Notes under the pieces: model-generated | What the model was told of the DNA's origin: nothing | What the model saw: only the letters and a program-made list of their open reading frames with translations | Database searches by the model: none | Shown here: positions 26,212 through 35,051 of the stretch, piece by piece | Layout of the letters: every line of letters starts with the position of its first letter | Position numbering within the stretch: position 1 is the first letter of the stretch | Translations under genes and position numbers: made by a program | Assembly (NCBI GenBank): GCA_964649725.1 | Contig: CAZYTM010000002.1 | Span: forward strand, 474,555-538,554 | Length of the DNA stretch: 64,000 nucleotides | Reading direction: 5' to 3' | Origin: CAZYTM01 sp964649725 | GTDB lineage: Bacteria; Desulfobacterota; Desulfuromonadia; Geobacterales; Geobacteraceae

Positions 26212-28068
26212 TCAGGCGGGGACAACTATCCCCTGCTCCAGGGCAAAGACGAGGAACTCCTCAGCTTCATCCCCCGGCAGGGACAACTCTTTGGCCAGCT
26301 TAGCTGCCAAAGTGACACCGTCTAGCCGCTGCAGCAGCAGGAAGTACGCTTCGGCAAGCGATTCGGTCAACACCTCCCCCCCATAAGGGTAGATCACCCC
26401 CTGGGAACCGGTCGGCTGCAGCGTTGCGTAACAGTGGGGTAGATCCGGTTCACCACTCTCCAGCAGTTCAAGTATCTCGTAGCTGAAACTGGCCAGCAGC
26501 GCCGAATCCGCAAGGAGCAGCGGCCGGCTTAAGGGATCGGCGCCCCCCTGAACCGGCAAAGGTGAGACCGCCATGACTGTGGCGGCATAATAGTAATGGT
26601 AGTCGACGAAATCGAGCGCCAGCGGCAGTAACCGCTCCTCTTTCCGCTCCTTGAAGAGCAAGGTCAGAAACTGCCGCTGCAGCTGCCAGATATCTGCATC
26701 GGAAAAATCGGCTTCCTCGAATTCATCCCCCATTTTCTCCACCAACCAGAGGGAAAATCTCTCCAGCAGCGCCACCGGCGTGAGGCTTAACGCTGCCAGG
26801 ATGCCGTTGCACCAGGCGACCCCCTTGCCGCGGCTGTAAAAGATATCGCTAGCCCGCCCCAGTTGCCGCGCCAGCGCCATATCGACTGCCGGGAAGGTGG
26901 GTGAGGCAAGGAGGGTATAGGGTGGGGTTGGCAGATGCTGCAGTCCGAGGCTCTCGGCGCGGGAGGCGATGCGGGTTCCGGGGAGGACCGCCAGGGGGAA
27001 GATATCCAGGTGATTCGGATAGAGGGAGAGGGCAAAGTCGAGCCCGGCGCGGAAAGTGTCCAGGGTGTCCCCTGGCAGGCCGTAGATCAGGTCGAAGCCG
27101 AAGACGACGCCAGTCTCGTTTAAGAGCATTATCTTGCTGACAAAATCATCGCGATCCAGCTTCCGGCCGACGTTCTGCGCCACCAGTGGGTCAGCGCTCT
27201 GCAGCCCGATCTGCAGCGAGCAGGTGAGCCCGGCAAAGAGTCTTGCCTGTTCCGCATCGAGCAGTTCGTGACGGACCTCGAAATGGAAGTGGACCTGGGG
27301 CGCCAGCCGGGCGATCAGGCGGAGCAGGCTCTTGGCCCTTTTCTTGTCCTGATTGAAGGTGGAGTCGAGGACAAATACCTGTGCTACACCTCGCTCGACC
27401 AGATAGGCGAGCTCGGCCTCCAGCCGTGCCAGCGGATAGCGCCGCACCCTGCTATCACCCATGCCGTCGAAACAGAAGTCGCAGCCGAAAGAACAACCGC
27501 GTGACAGCTGCCAGACGACACCGGTCGTGATATGGTCATCCAACAGACCGGAGAGATATGGTGAAGGGAGGATAGCCAGGTCGGCTATCGGCGGTCGCCT
27601 GCTGACTATCGTCTGCGCACCTTCCCGGCGGGCGATTCCTGCCAGGTCGTCAAGGGGGAGACCGGCAACAAGCCGCTCGAGCAGTTCGGCCAGGGTCAAC
27701 TCCCCCTCACCCACCACCAGCAGATCATAGGGGGCTTCTGCCAGGACCCTGACAGGGTCGGCAGTCGCCTCCGGGCCACCGCCGATTATCAGAAGCTCCG
27801 GTGCCAGCTGGCGCAGCGTGGCAGTCAGGGCGGCAGACTCCTGACGATTCCAGAGATAGAGCGGCAGGCCGACCATAGTCGGATAGAGTGCCAGTATGGC
27901 GGCAGATATCTCTGCTATGGGGGTGCCGGAATAAAATTCGCAACAGCTGACCGCAACCGGTGCAGTCGCGCCTTGCCGGGAATCGAGATACGCCTTGAGC
28001 GAGGCAGCAGCCAAAGGGACTGCCTGCGGGGAGGGGTGGGCATGAATGGTTACCAGGAGTAGATGCAT
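26212..28068 (-). CDS. B12-binding-type radical SAM protein (DUF4080-like)
   Basis: 618 residues from ATG 28066-28068 with AAGG upstream; a longer reading to 28170 adds a cysteine-rich stretch without a ribosome site. The N-terminal 150 residues form a cobalamin-binding-like Rossmann domain. The radical SAM core follows, with CxxxCxxC at Cys192, Cys196 and Cys199 for the 4Fe-4S cluster. The C-terminal 200 residues fit DUF4080. Such proteins are often annotated as methyltransferases, but the reaction of this branch is unknown. It is convergent with the permease gene. Confidence 0.88.
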   Translation of the reverse strand: MHLLLVTIHAHPSPQAVPLAAASLKAYLDSRQGATAPVAVSCCEFYSGTPIAEISAAILALYPTMVGLPLYLWNRQESAALTATLRQLAPELLIIGGGPEATADPVRVLAEAPYDLLVVGEGELTLAELLERLVAGLPLDDLAGIARREGAQTIVSRRPPIADLAILPSPYLSGLLDDHITTGVVWQLSRGCSFGCDFCFDGMGDSRVRRYPLARLEAELAYLVERGVAQVFVLDSTFNQDKKRAKSLLRLIARLAPQVHFHFEVRHELLDAEQARLFAGLTCSLQIGLQSADPLVAQNVGRKLDRDDFVSKIMLLNETGVVFGFDLIYGLPGDTLDTFRAGLDFALSLYPNHLDIFPLAVLPGTRIASRAESLGLQHLPTPPYTLLASPTFPAVDMALARQLGRASDIFYSRGKGVAWCNGILAALSLTPVALLERFSLWLVEKMGDEFEEADFSDADIWQLQRQFLTLLFKERKEERLLPLALDFVDYHYYYAATVMAVSPLPVQGGADPLSRPLLLADSALLASFSYEILELLESGEPDLPHCYATLQPTGSQGVIYPYGGEVLTESLAEAYFLLLQRLDGVTLAAKLAKELSLPGDEAEEFLVFALEQGIVVPA

Positions 28069-28185
28069 GTCCCTTATAGTGGCACAAACTGTCGCTGCCG
28101 CACAGCAAAAAATGCATCTGCCAGCCAGCTCTCCGACACTCCCCCCTCTACCGGGGCACCCCTGCAGCAACCCTCCGCAGCGGCA

Positions 28186-28362
28186 TCAGTGGTGCGGATG
28201 ACCCTCTTCGTCCTTATCCTTGTGGATATATCGGTAAAAGGCCGGAAAGCCGCAGAAGAAGGCGACGCAGATCAGGTACTCGACCCCTTTGATATACTGG
28301 TAGAAATCGACCAGGGTATAAACATCTTTCACTTCACCAACAACGCTGAATATGTCTAACAT
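28186..28362 (-). CDS. Small membrane protein, 58 aa
   Basis: Begins MLDIFSVVGEVKDVYTLVDF and has one hydrophobic span at about residues 28-44, followed by a short charged, His-rich tail (RYIHKDKDEEGHPHH). AGGAGAG lies nine bases before the ATG. It is the last of three small membrane-protein genes on this strand. The family is not recognised. Confidence 0.75.
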   Translation of the reverse strand: MLDIFSVVGEVKDVYTLVDFYQYIKGVEYLICVAFFCGFPAFYRYIHKDKDEEGHPHH

Positions 28363-28423
28363 GGCTCTCTCCTTTATCGGTCTCAGGCGCCGCCTGATTC
28401 AAGCGGCGCCAGCGGTATGCTCT

Positions 28424-28660
28424 TCAGTGCCCGCGCATTTCTGCTTCCTCACTCTTCTTTCCCAAAGCCCCTTTCAGCATGCCGACCAGGGTGATGATGG
28501 CCGGGATCATCTGGGCTACTACCACCATGGCACAGAAACCTAAGAAAGCGAGGACCAGGATCCCGCTGTTGTATACCTTGGTGGTGCTTGCGGCAAAGGC
28601 GGGTGCTACGGCGGTCAGACAGATTACCATTGACATCAATGTTGTTCTCAGTGCGTTCAT
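28424..28660 (-). CDS. Small exported membrane protein, 78 aa (paralogue A)
   Basis: A cleavable signal peptide (about 1-23, ending AFA) and one or two hydrophobic segments (about 31-66), with the pattern GILVLAFLGFCAMVVVAQ then VGMLKGALGKK. AGGAGG precedes the ATG. It is a clear paralogue of the next upstream gene, which shares ILV..FLGF, a hydrophobic run, a proline and then MLKGAL/MVKGAL. The function is unknown; these look like small subunits or regulators of an inner-membrane complex. Confidence 0.85.
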   Translation of the reverse strand: MNALRTTLMSMVICLTAVAPAFAASTTKVYNSGILVLAFLGFCAMVVVAQMIPAIITLVGMLKGALGKKSEEAEMRGH

Positions 28661-28704
28661 GACTTCCTCCTAGTTGGTATTTTTGCGTTGTACTCTGTTC
28701 CGGG

Positions 28705-28932
28705 TCAGGCCTTGCCTGCCTCTTTCTTCTCTGCCGGTGCCAGCGCTCCCTTGACCATCGAATAGAGCAGGAGCAGGGCCGGTACGGTCTGAAAGACGAC
28801 TATCAGTGCCCCGAAGCCGAGAAACATCCAGACCAGAATGCTGTTACCTTCGTTGTCGGCCCCGCTTGCGCCGAATGCGGCTGACGTGGTCAGCACGATT
28901 GCCAATGTGATGATCGGTTTCAAGTAGTTCAT
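28705..28932 (-). CDS. Small exported membrane protein, 75 aa (paralogue B)
   Basis: Starts MNYLKPIITLAIVLTTSAAF with AGGAGGAG upstream of the ATG. Signal peptide to about residue 22, then SILVWMFLGFGALIVVFQ, a TVPALLLL stretch and MVKGALAP. It matches paralogue A over the membrane segment. It is the first gene of the three-gene set. Upstream, a TATAAA lies near 28975 but no good -35. Confidence 0.85.
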   Translation of the reverse strand: MNYLKPIITLAIVLTTSAAFGASGADNEGNSILVWMFLGFGALIVVFQTVPALLLLYSMVKGALAPAEKKEAGKA

Positions 28933-29239
28933 GATCTCCTCCTTTATTGCGCTGATGTAACAATTTCTGATTTTATACACTGCAGCGACCATGCCGCTTT
29001 GTGAGAAAATATTTATTTTTGTCTAACCAGCTGTTTTTAAAGTCTTTTAGCGGGGCGGGCAAATTTTACAGGGGAACGGTTAGAGAACATTTAGTATAGG
29101 AAAAATATACGCACAAATCGGCATCGACACTGACCAGATTTTCAGCCGGCAAGTCAAGCATCTGTTATCACTTGCATATTTACCATTTTCAGGGGTGTAT
29201 AAATAATTGTTTCAGAGAGATAAATCGGAGATGCAGGGA
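28933..29239. other. Intergenic region, AT-rich
   Basis: About 300 bases between the small membrane-protein set and the Ppx/GppA gene, both on the minus strand. It includes the 3' end of the Ppx transcript and the promoter of the small genes. No hairpin with a U tract and no gene were found. Confidence 0.4.
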
Positions 29240-30772
29240 TCAGCAGGGGTGAATCTTGAGGTTTCTGCGGAAGGCAACTTCGAACAGCTCACCCTTGCTT
29301 CTGGCACCGTAAAGCTCCACAGAGAGGTCTGCAGATCCGGCGATGGCAAGGGTGAAGTCACGCTCACTTAAGAGCGGCTGCAGCTCCAGCACATTACTGC
29401 TGCGACTTCGATCCAGGCCGTCGGCGAGGCGTAATACCCCCCCCAACTGCCGCACCAGCAACTGGTCCGGTTCGCTCAGCCGGGCAAACTGCTGATGTTT
29501 CTTCTTTGGCAGCGCCTTGCGATGATAACGGGCGATGTTGGCGATCAACTCACGTTCGCGGGGGGTGAAAGCGAACAGGTCGGCATGGCGGATCAGATGG
29601 TAGGAGTGTTTATGGTGACTGGCATAACTGATGAAATAGCCGATGTCGTGGAGCAGTGCCGCCGCCTCCAGCAGTTGACGCTCCCGGCGCCCGAGGACGA
29701 AAGTCTCAGCCAGCGAGTCGAAGATGAGCAGGGCAAGTCTGGCCACCTGACGGGAATGGGCTTCGTCGTAGTGACAGGAGCGGGCCAGCTGTAAAACCGA
29801 TTCACGCCACCCCCGCTCCCTCCTGCTGGCCGGGATCAGCTTATGTTTACGCAGCCCCTGCAGGATCAGACCTTCCCTGATACCGCGCTCATTCACCCTG
29901 AGCATATTGGCGCCGAAAAAAGCCATGATCTCATCTACTGCGGCTACCCCGGCGATGATTATATCGCTCCGTTCCGGATTGAGCCCCGGGACCCCGCGCC
30001 TCCCCTTGCTATCCTTACGCAGCAGCATTGCCAGCAGATGTACCACTTCAGAGCGGAGCACCTCGTAACCCTGGATGGAGACATACCCCTCCTTGCGCAT
30101 CTGCATGACCATTGCGGCAATGGCCGCCATGGTACCCCCCGAACCTACCAGGGTCTGCAGCGCCAGACGTTCACCGGCGAAAGATTCCCGCAGGGTGGCA
30201 CGGATATGGCGGCGCAGCTTGCGAAATGCCCCCCGGTCGACCTGGTCCTGGCCGGCCAGGAACTGTTCCGTCAGGGTGACCGCCCCCAGTTCCAGGGAGA
30301 TGATCCCCTCGACATGACTCCCCAGCACCGTCACCAGTTCGACACTGCCACCGCCGATATCGACGATGGCGTAGCGGACCCCCCCCATGTCAAAATTGTT
30401 CAGTACCGACAGAGTGGCCAGTTCCGCCTCCTCTTCGCCACTGATGACCCGCACCTCGATACCGACCTGCTCTGCCAGGGTACGGATAAAGGCCTCGCCA
30501 TTGCCGGCCCGTCTGACGGCACTGGTAGCTACCGCCTCCACTGCCACCACACCATAGCCATCAAAGATCTTCTTCATCCTCTTGAGGCACTCCAGCGCCC
30601 GCTGCCAGGCGGCCGGAGTGATCGCGCCATGCTCTTCGAGCCCTTCACCGAGCCGCACCCCACCTCTCTCATCGTCGAGGATCCGGAACTGGCCACCCTT
30701 CTCCACCTCCACGACAATGGCACGGATCGAGTTGCTGCCGATATCGATGGCTGCAAGCCTGGCCTGCTTCAC
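29240..30772 (-). CDS. Ppx/GppA phosphatase (exopolyphosphatase family)
   Basis: 510 residues. The ASKHA-fold Ppx/GppA domain (about 1-305) shows AAIDIGSNSIRAIV, a SGEEEAELA box and the phosphate loop in AIVDIGGGSVELV. The C-terminal half has an HD-type domain (ALLHDIGYFIS near 385), as in full-length Ppx/GppA proteins. The enzyme should hydrolyse polyphosphate from the end or convert pppGpp to ppGpp. The start overlaps the CHAD gene end by four bases. It is the last gene of a seven-gene operon. Confidence 0.93.
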   Translation of the reverse strand: MKQARLAAIDIGSNSIRAIVVEVEKGGQFRILDDERGGVRLGEGLEEHGAITPAAWQRALECLKRMKKIFDGYGVVAVEAVATSAVRRAGNGEAFIRTLAEQVGIEVRVISGEEEAELATLSVLNNFDMGGVRYAIVDIGGGSVELVTVLGSHVEGIISLELGAVTLTEQFLAGQDQVDRGAFRKLRRHIRATLRESFAGERLALQTLVGSGGTMAAIAAMVMQMRKEGYVSIQGYEVLRSEVVHLLAMLLRKDSKGRRGVPGLNPERSDIIIAGVAAVDEIMAFFGANMLRVNERGIREGLILQGLRKHKLIPASRRERGWRESVLQLARSCHYDEAHSRQVARLALLIFDSLAETFVLGRRERQLLEAAALLHDIGYFISYASHHKHSYHLIRHADLFAFTPRERELIANIARYHRKALPKKKHQQFARLSEPDQLLVRQLGGVLRLADGLDRSRSSNVLELQPLLSERDFTLAIAGSADLSVELYGARSKGELFEVAFRRNLKIHPC

Positions 30773-31662
30773 AACACCCTCCTGAGCTCTGCATTAATCC
30801 GTGCAAGCGGCACCCCCCTGGTCTGTGCCAGGAACTTTTCAAAATATTGCTGCCGCTCGCCGGCAATCGCCTTTACCAGTCGCCTTGCCTGAGGATCGCC
30901 GGCACCCCCCCGCTCAGCCACCATAACCTGGAAAACATCCAGATCGTGCATTTTGCCGAGCAGTTCCTGATATTGTTTCAACCCGTCATGCAGATGGTCG
31001 TAGCCGCTGCCGACCAGCGGCGCAAATATCTCCAGCCGGTAGCGGCAGTGCTTGACAGCGATCCTGAGCTGGTGCTGGGCTTCCACTGCAGCAGCAGCAA
31101 CAGCTTCAGGCAAGAGTGCCAGAGCCGGTTCAAATCGCGCGGCCAACGCCTGCCGGGCAAAATCAGGCAGCGGCTGAAACGGGTCTGGCTCGCTGCCAGC
31201 CTCAACGAACAGCCGGGGAGAGGCAATCGTCCGCTTGAAGCTGTTGTGCTGCTTCCCTGGCTTATATGCCTGCATGGTTGCCATTACCCTGACCGCCTCC
31301 TCTTTTCGCAGCAGTTGCAGTGCATCGATGGTCGGGGTGAGCCGGTGCTGCAGATCTCCACCCAGATCACTGCCGAGCCGCCGCAGATAAAGGAGCGCTT
31401 CATCGGTGTTACGCAGTTCGCCAAGACACCTGGTTACCTGCTTTACCTTTCGCGTGATACGGGCAAGGGATTTTGCCGGATAGCAGGGGGAGAAGAGGTC
31501 AAGTCCTTCCCGGAATCGGCGGGAGGCGACCCGCAGGTCGTGAATCTCTTCCAGCCCGAAGCTCGCCACGGCCTGCTGCCAGCGACGGAAGAACTCGGCC
31601 GCGCGGAGGCCGAGCAGAGTCCTGGCCGCCAACCAAAGGGGGGTATCTGCCGTAACTTGCAT
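30769..31662 (-). CDS. CHAD domain protein
   Basis: 297 residues, nearly all one CHAD domain: helical with conserved His and basic residues (EEIHDLRVASRRFREGL near residue 37 and QLRIAVKHCRYRLEIF near 195). CHAD proteins bind inorganic polyphosphate through this basic pore. It overlaps the downstream Ppx/GppA gene by four bases, which fits a polyphosphate role for the operon. Confidence 0.92.
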   Translation of the reverse strand: MQVTADTPLWLAARTLLGLRAAEFFRRWQQAVASFGLEEIHDLRVASRRFREGLDLFSPCYPAKSLARITRKVKQVTRCLGELRNTDEALLYLRRLGSDLGGDLQHRLTPTIDALQLLRKEEAVRVMATMQAYKPGKQHNSFKRTIASPRLFVEAGSEPDPFQPLPDFARQALAARFEPALALLPEAVAAAAVEAQHQLRIAVKHCRYRLEIFAPLVGSGYDHLHDGLKQYQELLGKMHDLDVFQVMVAERGGAGDPQARRLVKAIAGERQQYFEKFLAQTRGVPLARINAELRRVL

Positions 31663-31670
31663 GAGGCCTC

Positions 31671-32078
31671 TCAGGTTACGGCGTTGCCGGCAGGGGCCGG
31701 CACTTTTTTGGGCACTGCCACCTTTCTGACACGTTTCTTTTTAGCTTGGGCAGCCGATTTCTCCGGGAGAGCACTCACCTTGTCCCGGAGATGAGCGAGC
31801 AGCAGGTCGATCTCCTTCATATCTTTCAGCCGACCCTTGTGCGGCTTGAGCTTCAGCTGGCGAAGCTGGCGCAGCAAGAGCGGCACATCGCTCTTCAGCT
31901 TTGCTACTGTCAGCTGTGCCAGGTAGTCGATGAGGGTCTCGATCTCCCCTTCCCGCCGCAGGATGATATTCTCCCCTACGTCACGCACCTGGCTGCGCAA
32001 CTGTTTCAGCTCGAATTCCAGTTCACCGGCATAGTCCCGGCCATTACCTTTTGCTTTTTTCTTCCCTGCCTTGACCAT
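31671..32078 (-). CDS. Hypothetical Lys-rich helical protein
   Basis: 135 residues from the ATG after GGAGGTGTAAGGTG. The termini are lysine-rich (VKAGKKKAK at the start, KKKRVRKVAVPKK near the end) and the middle is helical and probably coiled coil. It starts four bases after the kinase-like gene upstream. The basic tails resemble histone-like or polyphosphate-binding tails, which would suit its CHAD neighbour; this is speculation. No family recognised. Confidence 0.75.
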   Translation of the reverse strand: MVKAGKKKAKGNGRDYAGELEFELKQLRSQVRDVGENIILRREGEIETLIDYLAQLTVAKLKSDVPLLLRQLRQLKLKPHKGRLKDMKEIDLLLAHLRDKVSALPEKSAAQAKKKRVRKVAVPKKVPAPAGNAVT

Positions 32079-32082
32079 CACC

Positions 32083-32763
32083 TTACACCTCCAGGGTCGC
32101 TTCCACCTGGGCAATCAGCTCGCGTGACACGGCGCGCACGGAAAGATTGCCATTCGCCTGATTGAAGCCATACTCCTCCTGCATCAGGGCGAACTCGCGC
32201 TGGATGAGCTTCTGGTAGCGGATAAAACTGTCGAAGATATCCCGCGACAAACCAAGATCCATCCCCGACTCCCAATAGTCGAGCGTGGCATTCTTGCGGA
32301 AATTACGTTCCACCAGCTGTGCCGGGCTGACCCGCAGATAGACCACCAGGTCCGGGACAAGTGCCATGCCGTAGAGAGAGCGGACCCACTCCCGCTCAGC
32401 GCCACGGACAATGTCCCTGGCCATCAAGGTATAGATGTAGCGGTCGGCCAGGACGATAAATCCGGCCTTGAGGGCGGGGATTATCTGGTTCTCCAACTGG
32501 TCGGCGAAATCGGTGGCATAAAAGAGGCTGCGGGTTATCTCGCTCAGGACATTCCCCTGCTTCGCCTCCTGTAACTCCTCGGAGACCAGGGTCGAACGGC
32601 GCAGGCCGACATTCACCGTAGCGTGCCCCTTCCCCTCCAGGTAGTCGCGCAGCATCTCTATCTGCGTGGAACGGCCCGAACCGTCTGCACCCTCGATGAC
32701 GATCAGCCTGCCATGCAGATCATCTGCATTTACACCGGGTATCCCGGCAGCATAGAATCTCAT
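32083..32763 (-). CDS. Thymidylate-kinase-like protein with altered P-loop
   Basis: 226 residues of the dTMP kinase fold. The P-loop reads GADGSGRST, with Arg31 where the invariant lysine is expected. The DRY motif (ADRYIYT) and a lid-like region are kept. About 18 extra residues precede the usual start. The adjacent gene is a paralogue with a normal P-loop. The Lys-to-Arg change usually weakens ATP binding, so this copy may be inactive, regulatory or altered in substrate. It sits inside the polyphosphate-type operon. Confidence 0.88.
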   Translation of the reverse strand: MRFYAAGIPGVNADDLHGRLIVIEGADGSGRSTQIEMLRDYLEGKGHATVNVGLRRSTLVSEELQEAKQGNVLSEITRSLFYATDFADQLENQIIPALKAGFIVLADRYIYTLMARDIVRGAEREWVRSLYGMALVPDLVVYLRVSPAQLVERNFRKNATLDYWESGMDLGLSRDIFDSFIRYQKLIQREFALMQEEYGFNQANGNLSVRAVSRELIAQVEATLEV

Positions 32764-32785
32764 TTACTCCTCACCAGTTCCCGGG

Positions 32786-33475
32786 TCAGCGCAGTATCTT
32801 CCAGCGGTAGCCCGGCAAATCGATCTTGTCAGCCACTATCCGGCGTACCATCCCTTGCTGTTCCTCGATAGTGGCCTTGCCGTCAATCACCAGGAACGGA
32901 TATTCCTTGAGCATCTCCAGATACTCGTTGTATATCCGCTCCTGAAAAAGGCGGAAGCTGTCATACGGGTCGCTGGCCAGATGCAGGTCCATCCCTGCTT
33001 CATGGTATTTGAGCTGCGGCCGGCCGGAGAGTATCCGGCCGAGAGCGACCTCCAGCGGCGTGTTGAAGAAGAATGTCAGGTCAGGTTGGCGGGCAAAGCC
33101 GTACAGGTTGCGCAGCCATTCCCGATCACAGCCACGCACCGCATCACGGGCAAAGGCGGTATAGATGTAGCGGTCGCAGAGGACCAGGTAGCCCGCCTTG
33201 AGAAGGGGGAGTATCTGCCGTTCGTAGCGGTCGGCGAAGTCGGTGCAGTGGATGATGCTGAAGGTGGTAGGGGTGAGCAGCTGCCGCTTCTTCCCCTTGC
33301 TGGTAGCCTTCTTGACGACTACCGAGGAGTTCCATTCGGTGAAAAAGACCTTCAGCCCGCGCATCTCCAGCCAGCGCTTGAGGAGATATATCTGGGTCGA
33401 CTTCCCTGAGCCGTCCAGCCCTTCCACAGCGATAAGCTTCCCCGGCAGGTTGATGTTGAGTTGTCTCTTCATCAT
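32786..33475 (-). CDS. Thymidylate-kinase-like protein
   Basis: 229 residues with a canonical P-loop GLDGSGKST (about 19-27) and the CDRYIYTAFARD box. Both this and its paralogue share RDxVRGxxREWxRxLYG and GMDLxLxxDxxDSF patterns that depart from housekeeping dTMP kinases. It may phosphorylate a nucleotide monophosphate other than dTMP, or, given its neighbours, use another phosphate donor; neither is proven. The start abuts the stop of the helix-hairpin-helix gene. Confidence 0.9.
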   Translation of the reverse strand: MMKRQLNINLPGKLIAVEGLDGSGKSTQIYLLKRWLEMRGLKVFFTEWNSSVVVKKATSKGKKRQLLTPTTFSIIHCTDFADRYERQILPLLKAGYLVLCDRYIYTAFARDAVRGCDREWLRNLYGFARQPDLTFFFNTPLEVALGRILSGRPQLKYHEAGMDLHLASDPYDSFRLFQERIYNEYLEMLKEYPFLVIDGKATIEEQQGMVRRIVADKIDLPGYRWKILR

Positions 33476-33985
33476 CTAGGCATAGACCTTCCGCAGTGTT
33501 TTGCGGGCCTTCTGCAAACCCTTGCGGACCTTGCCAAACCCTTTGTCAGCCAGGCCGGCCAGATGTTTCTCCGCCTTGAGCAGCGATTTGCCACCCTTTT
33601 TCACCCTGCTCTCCAGTTTGGCTTCGACCCGCTCCAGGGAAGTGAGTACCTGCAGCAGCTCTTTCTCCATCCTCCGGCCGTTCTTGCCAAGCAGTTGCGC
33701 TTTGAAGCGCTCTTTCAACCCCCCGGCCAGACCCTGCAGCTCCCCCTTGAGAGTCGCAGCAACAGTGCGTAGTTCAGCCAGGCGCTCCCCCCTGCCAGCT
33801 CCGGCAAGCTCTTTCGCCTGTTGCAGGATGGACGGGATGGCCCCCGGATTGAGCCCCTTGATCTGCCGCAACCCCTCTTCGCCAGCAGCAGCTATTCTGG
33901 CGAAACTATCCAGCCCGGCCGCAGTCAACCGCTGGGCCAACACCGCACCGACACCGCGCAACTGCTCCAGATCCGACTTTTGCAT
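33476..33985 (-). CDS. Helix-hairpin-helix protein with basic tail
   Basis: 169 residues. The N-terminal 60 contain helix-hairpin-helix motifs (LEQLRGVGAVLAQRL and GLRQIKGLNPGAI), as in DUF4332-like and DNA-binding proteins. The rest is a long Lys/Arg-rich helical segment (KVRKGLQKARKTLRK at the end). AAGGGGG precedes two ATGs; the second fits better. Nucleic acid or polyanion binding is likely. It lies between sixA and the kinase-like genes in the same operon. Confidence 0.8.
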   Translation of the reverse strand: MQKSDLEQLRGVGAVLAQRLTAAGLDSFARIAAAGEEGLRQIKGLNPGAIPSILQQAKELAGAGRGERLAELRTVAATLKGELQGLAGGLKERFKAQLLGKNGRRMEKELLQVLTSLERVEAKLESRVKKGGKSLLKAEKHLAGLADKGFGKVRKGLQKARKTLRKVYA

Positions 33986-34010
33986 CATATCCCCCTTGCA
34001 GCACAGCTGT

Positions 34011-34517
34011 TCAGTCAACAGGAAACGCCTTTATTGCTGAAGTAATGAACTTGCCATTGCTGGCAAGCCAGTTGAAGAGCGCCCGGTCACCCTGCTGCCG
34101 GTCCAGAGTTAGTGCCACGATGGCACCTTTTTTCAAGCCAAAGAGCGCCGGGATGGTCAATAGTCCAGCGACCTGTTCGCTCAAATCAGGCTCATGCCCG
34201 ACCAGGACCAGGTCCTGCACTTTACCCCAACGCTCCAGTAAATGTTCTAACTGCTTTCTGTTGAAACCTGGAGAGAGTTCCGGTGCCACCTGCACCGACC
34301 CTTTGTACTTTATGGTCTCGGCGAGGATATCAGCGGTCTGCACCGACCTGACCAGCGGGCTGGTCAGGATCAGCTCAGCGACTAACCCCTTCTTGGCCGC
34401 CTGTTTGACCACCTTCCTGAAGGAGAGCCGCCCCTCCATGGTCAGATAGCGGTTAGTCTCGCTGATCTCCCGGTTCTGCTCGACCGCAGCTGCATGCCTG
34501 ACCAGATATAGATTCAT
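34011..34517 (-). CDS. sixA: SixA-type phosphohistidine phosphatase
   Basis: 168 residues of the histidine phosphatase superfamily. It opens MNLYLVRHAAA with the catalytic RH pair at 7-8, has the second Arg in LTSPLVRSVQTA, and LVGHEPDLSE supplies the second catalytic His. SixA enzymes remove phosphate from phosphohistidine. GGTGGTGAT precedes the ATG; a much longer reading upstream has no support. It is the first gene of the seven-gene operon. Confidence 0.9.
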   Translation of the reverse strand: MNLYLVRHAAAVEQNREISETNRYLTMEGRLSFRKVVKQAAKKGLVAELILTSPLVRSVQTADILAETIKYKGSVQVAPELSPGFNRKQLEHLLERWGKVQDLVLVGHEPDLSEQVAGLLTIPALFGLKKGAIVALTLDRQQGDRALFNWLASNGKFITSAIKAFPVD

Positions 34518-34731
34518 TATCACCACCGGCATCATTAAAGCTGATGAATATGTTGTAATTAAACCATGTTTTTTGCTTAAAGCAACCATTTCCGACATAA
34601 TCTGCCATGACCGCACATTCGTCCTTCTGCTCACTGCGGCAGCCGCCACTCCTTTCACCCGACCCTGCCTGGCCACTGCCTGCTGTGGGACGACAACCGC
34701 ACGGCAACCACCGCGCCACCCCATTTCCGGA

Positions 34732-34760
34732 TTGACACCCCCCTGCAGGTCGGCTATTGT
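34732..34760 (+). promoter_or_regulatory. Promoter giving a probably leaderless mRNA
   Basis: TTGACA (34732-34737), 17-base spacer, TATTGT (34755-34760). The start codon of the next gene begins seven bases after the -10 box, where transcription should start, and no ribosome site is present. Confidence 0.65.
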
Positions 34761-34766
34761 TGATTT

Positions 34767-35051
34767 ATGAGACAAGAGGCGAAGCTGGACGAATCGTGGG
34801 AAGCTCTCTGCCGGCATTGCGGCAGCTGCTGCTTTGAAAAGCTGGAGAACGAGGATGGCACGGTCTTTTTCACCATGACCCCCTGCCGCTACCTGGACGT
34901 CGTTACCAGGGAGTGCAAGATCTACCCCCGCCGCTTCGCCATCAATCCGCTCTGTATCAAGCTGACCCCTGAGCGCGTCGCCGAACTAAACTGGCTTCAT
35001 GATGAATGCGGCTACCGGGAGGCGTTCGGTCTCCGCCGCAGAAACAGGTAA
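34767..35051 (+). CDS. YkgJ-type cysteine-cluster protein
   Basis: 94 residues. The cluster CRHCGSCC at residues 15-22 and later single cysteines (TPCRYLD, ECKIYPRRF, NPLCIKL) match the zinc/iron-chelating YkgJ family of unknown function. The ATG has no Shine-Dalgarno sequence and lies where a consensus promoter would start transcription, suggesting leaderless translation. It is divergent to the sixA operon. Confidence 0.88.
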   Translation: MRQEAKLDESWEALCRHCGSCCFEKLENEDGTVFFTMTPCRYLDVVTRECKIYPRRFAINPLCIKLTPERVAELNWLHDECGYREAFGLRRRNR

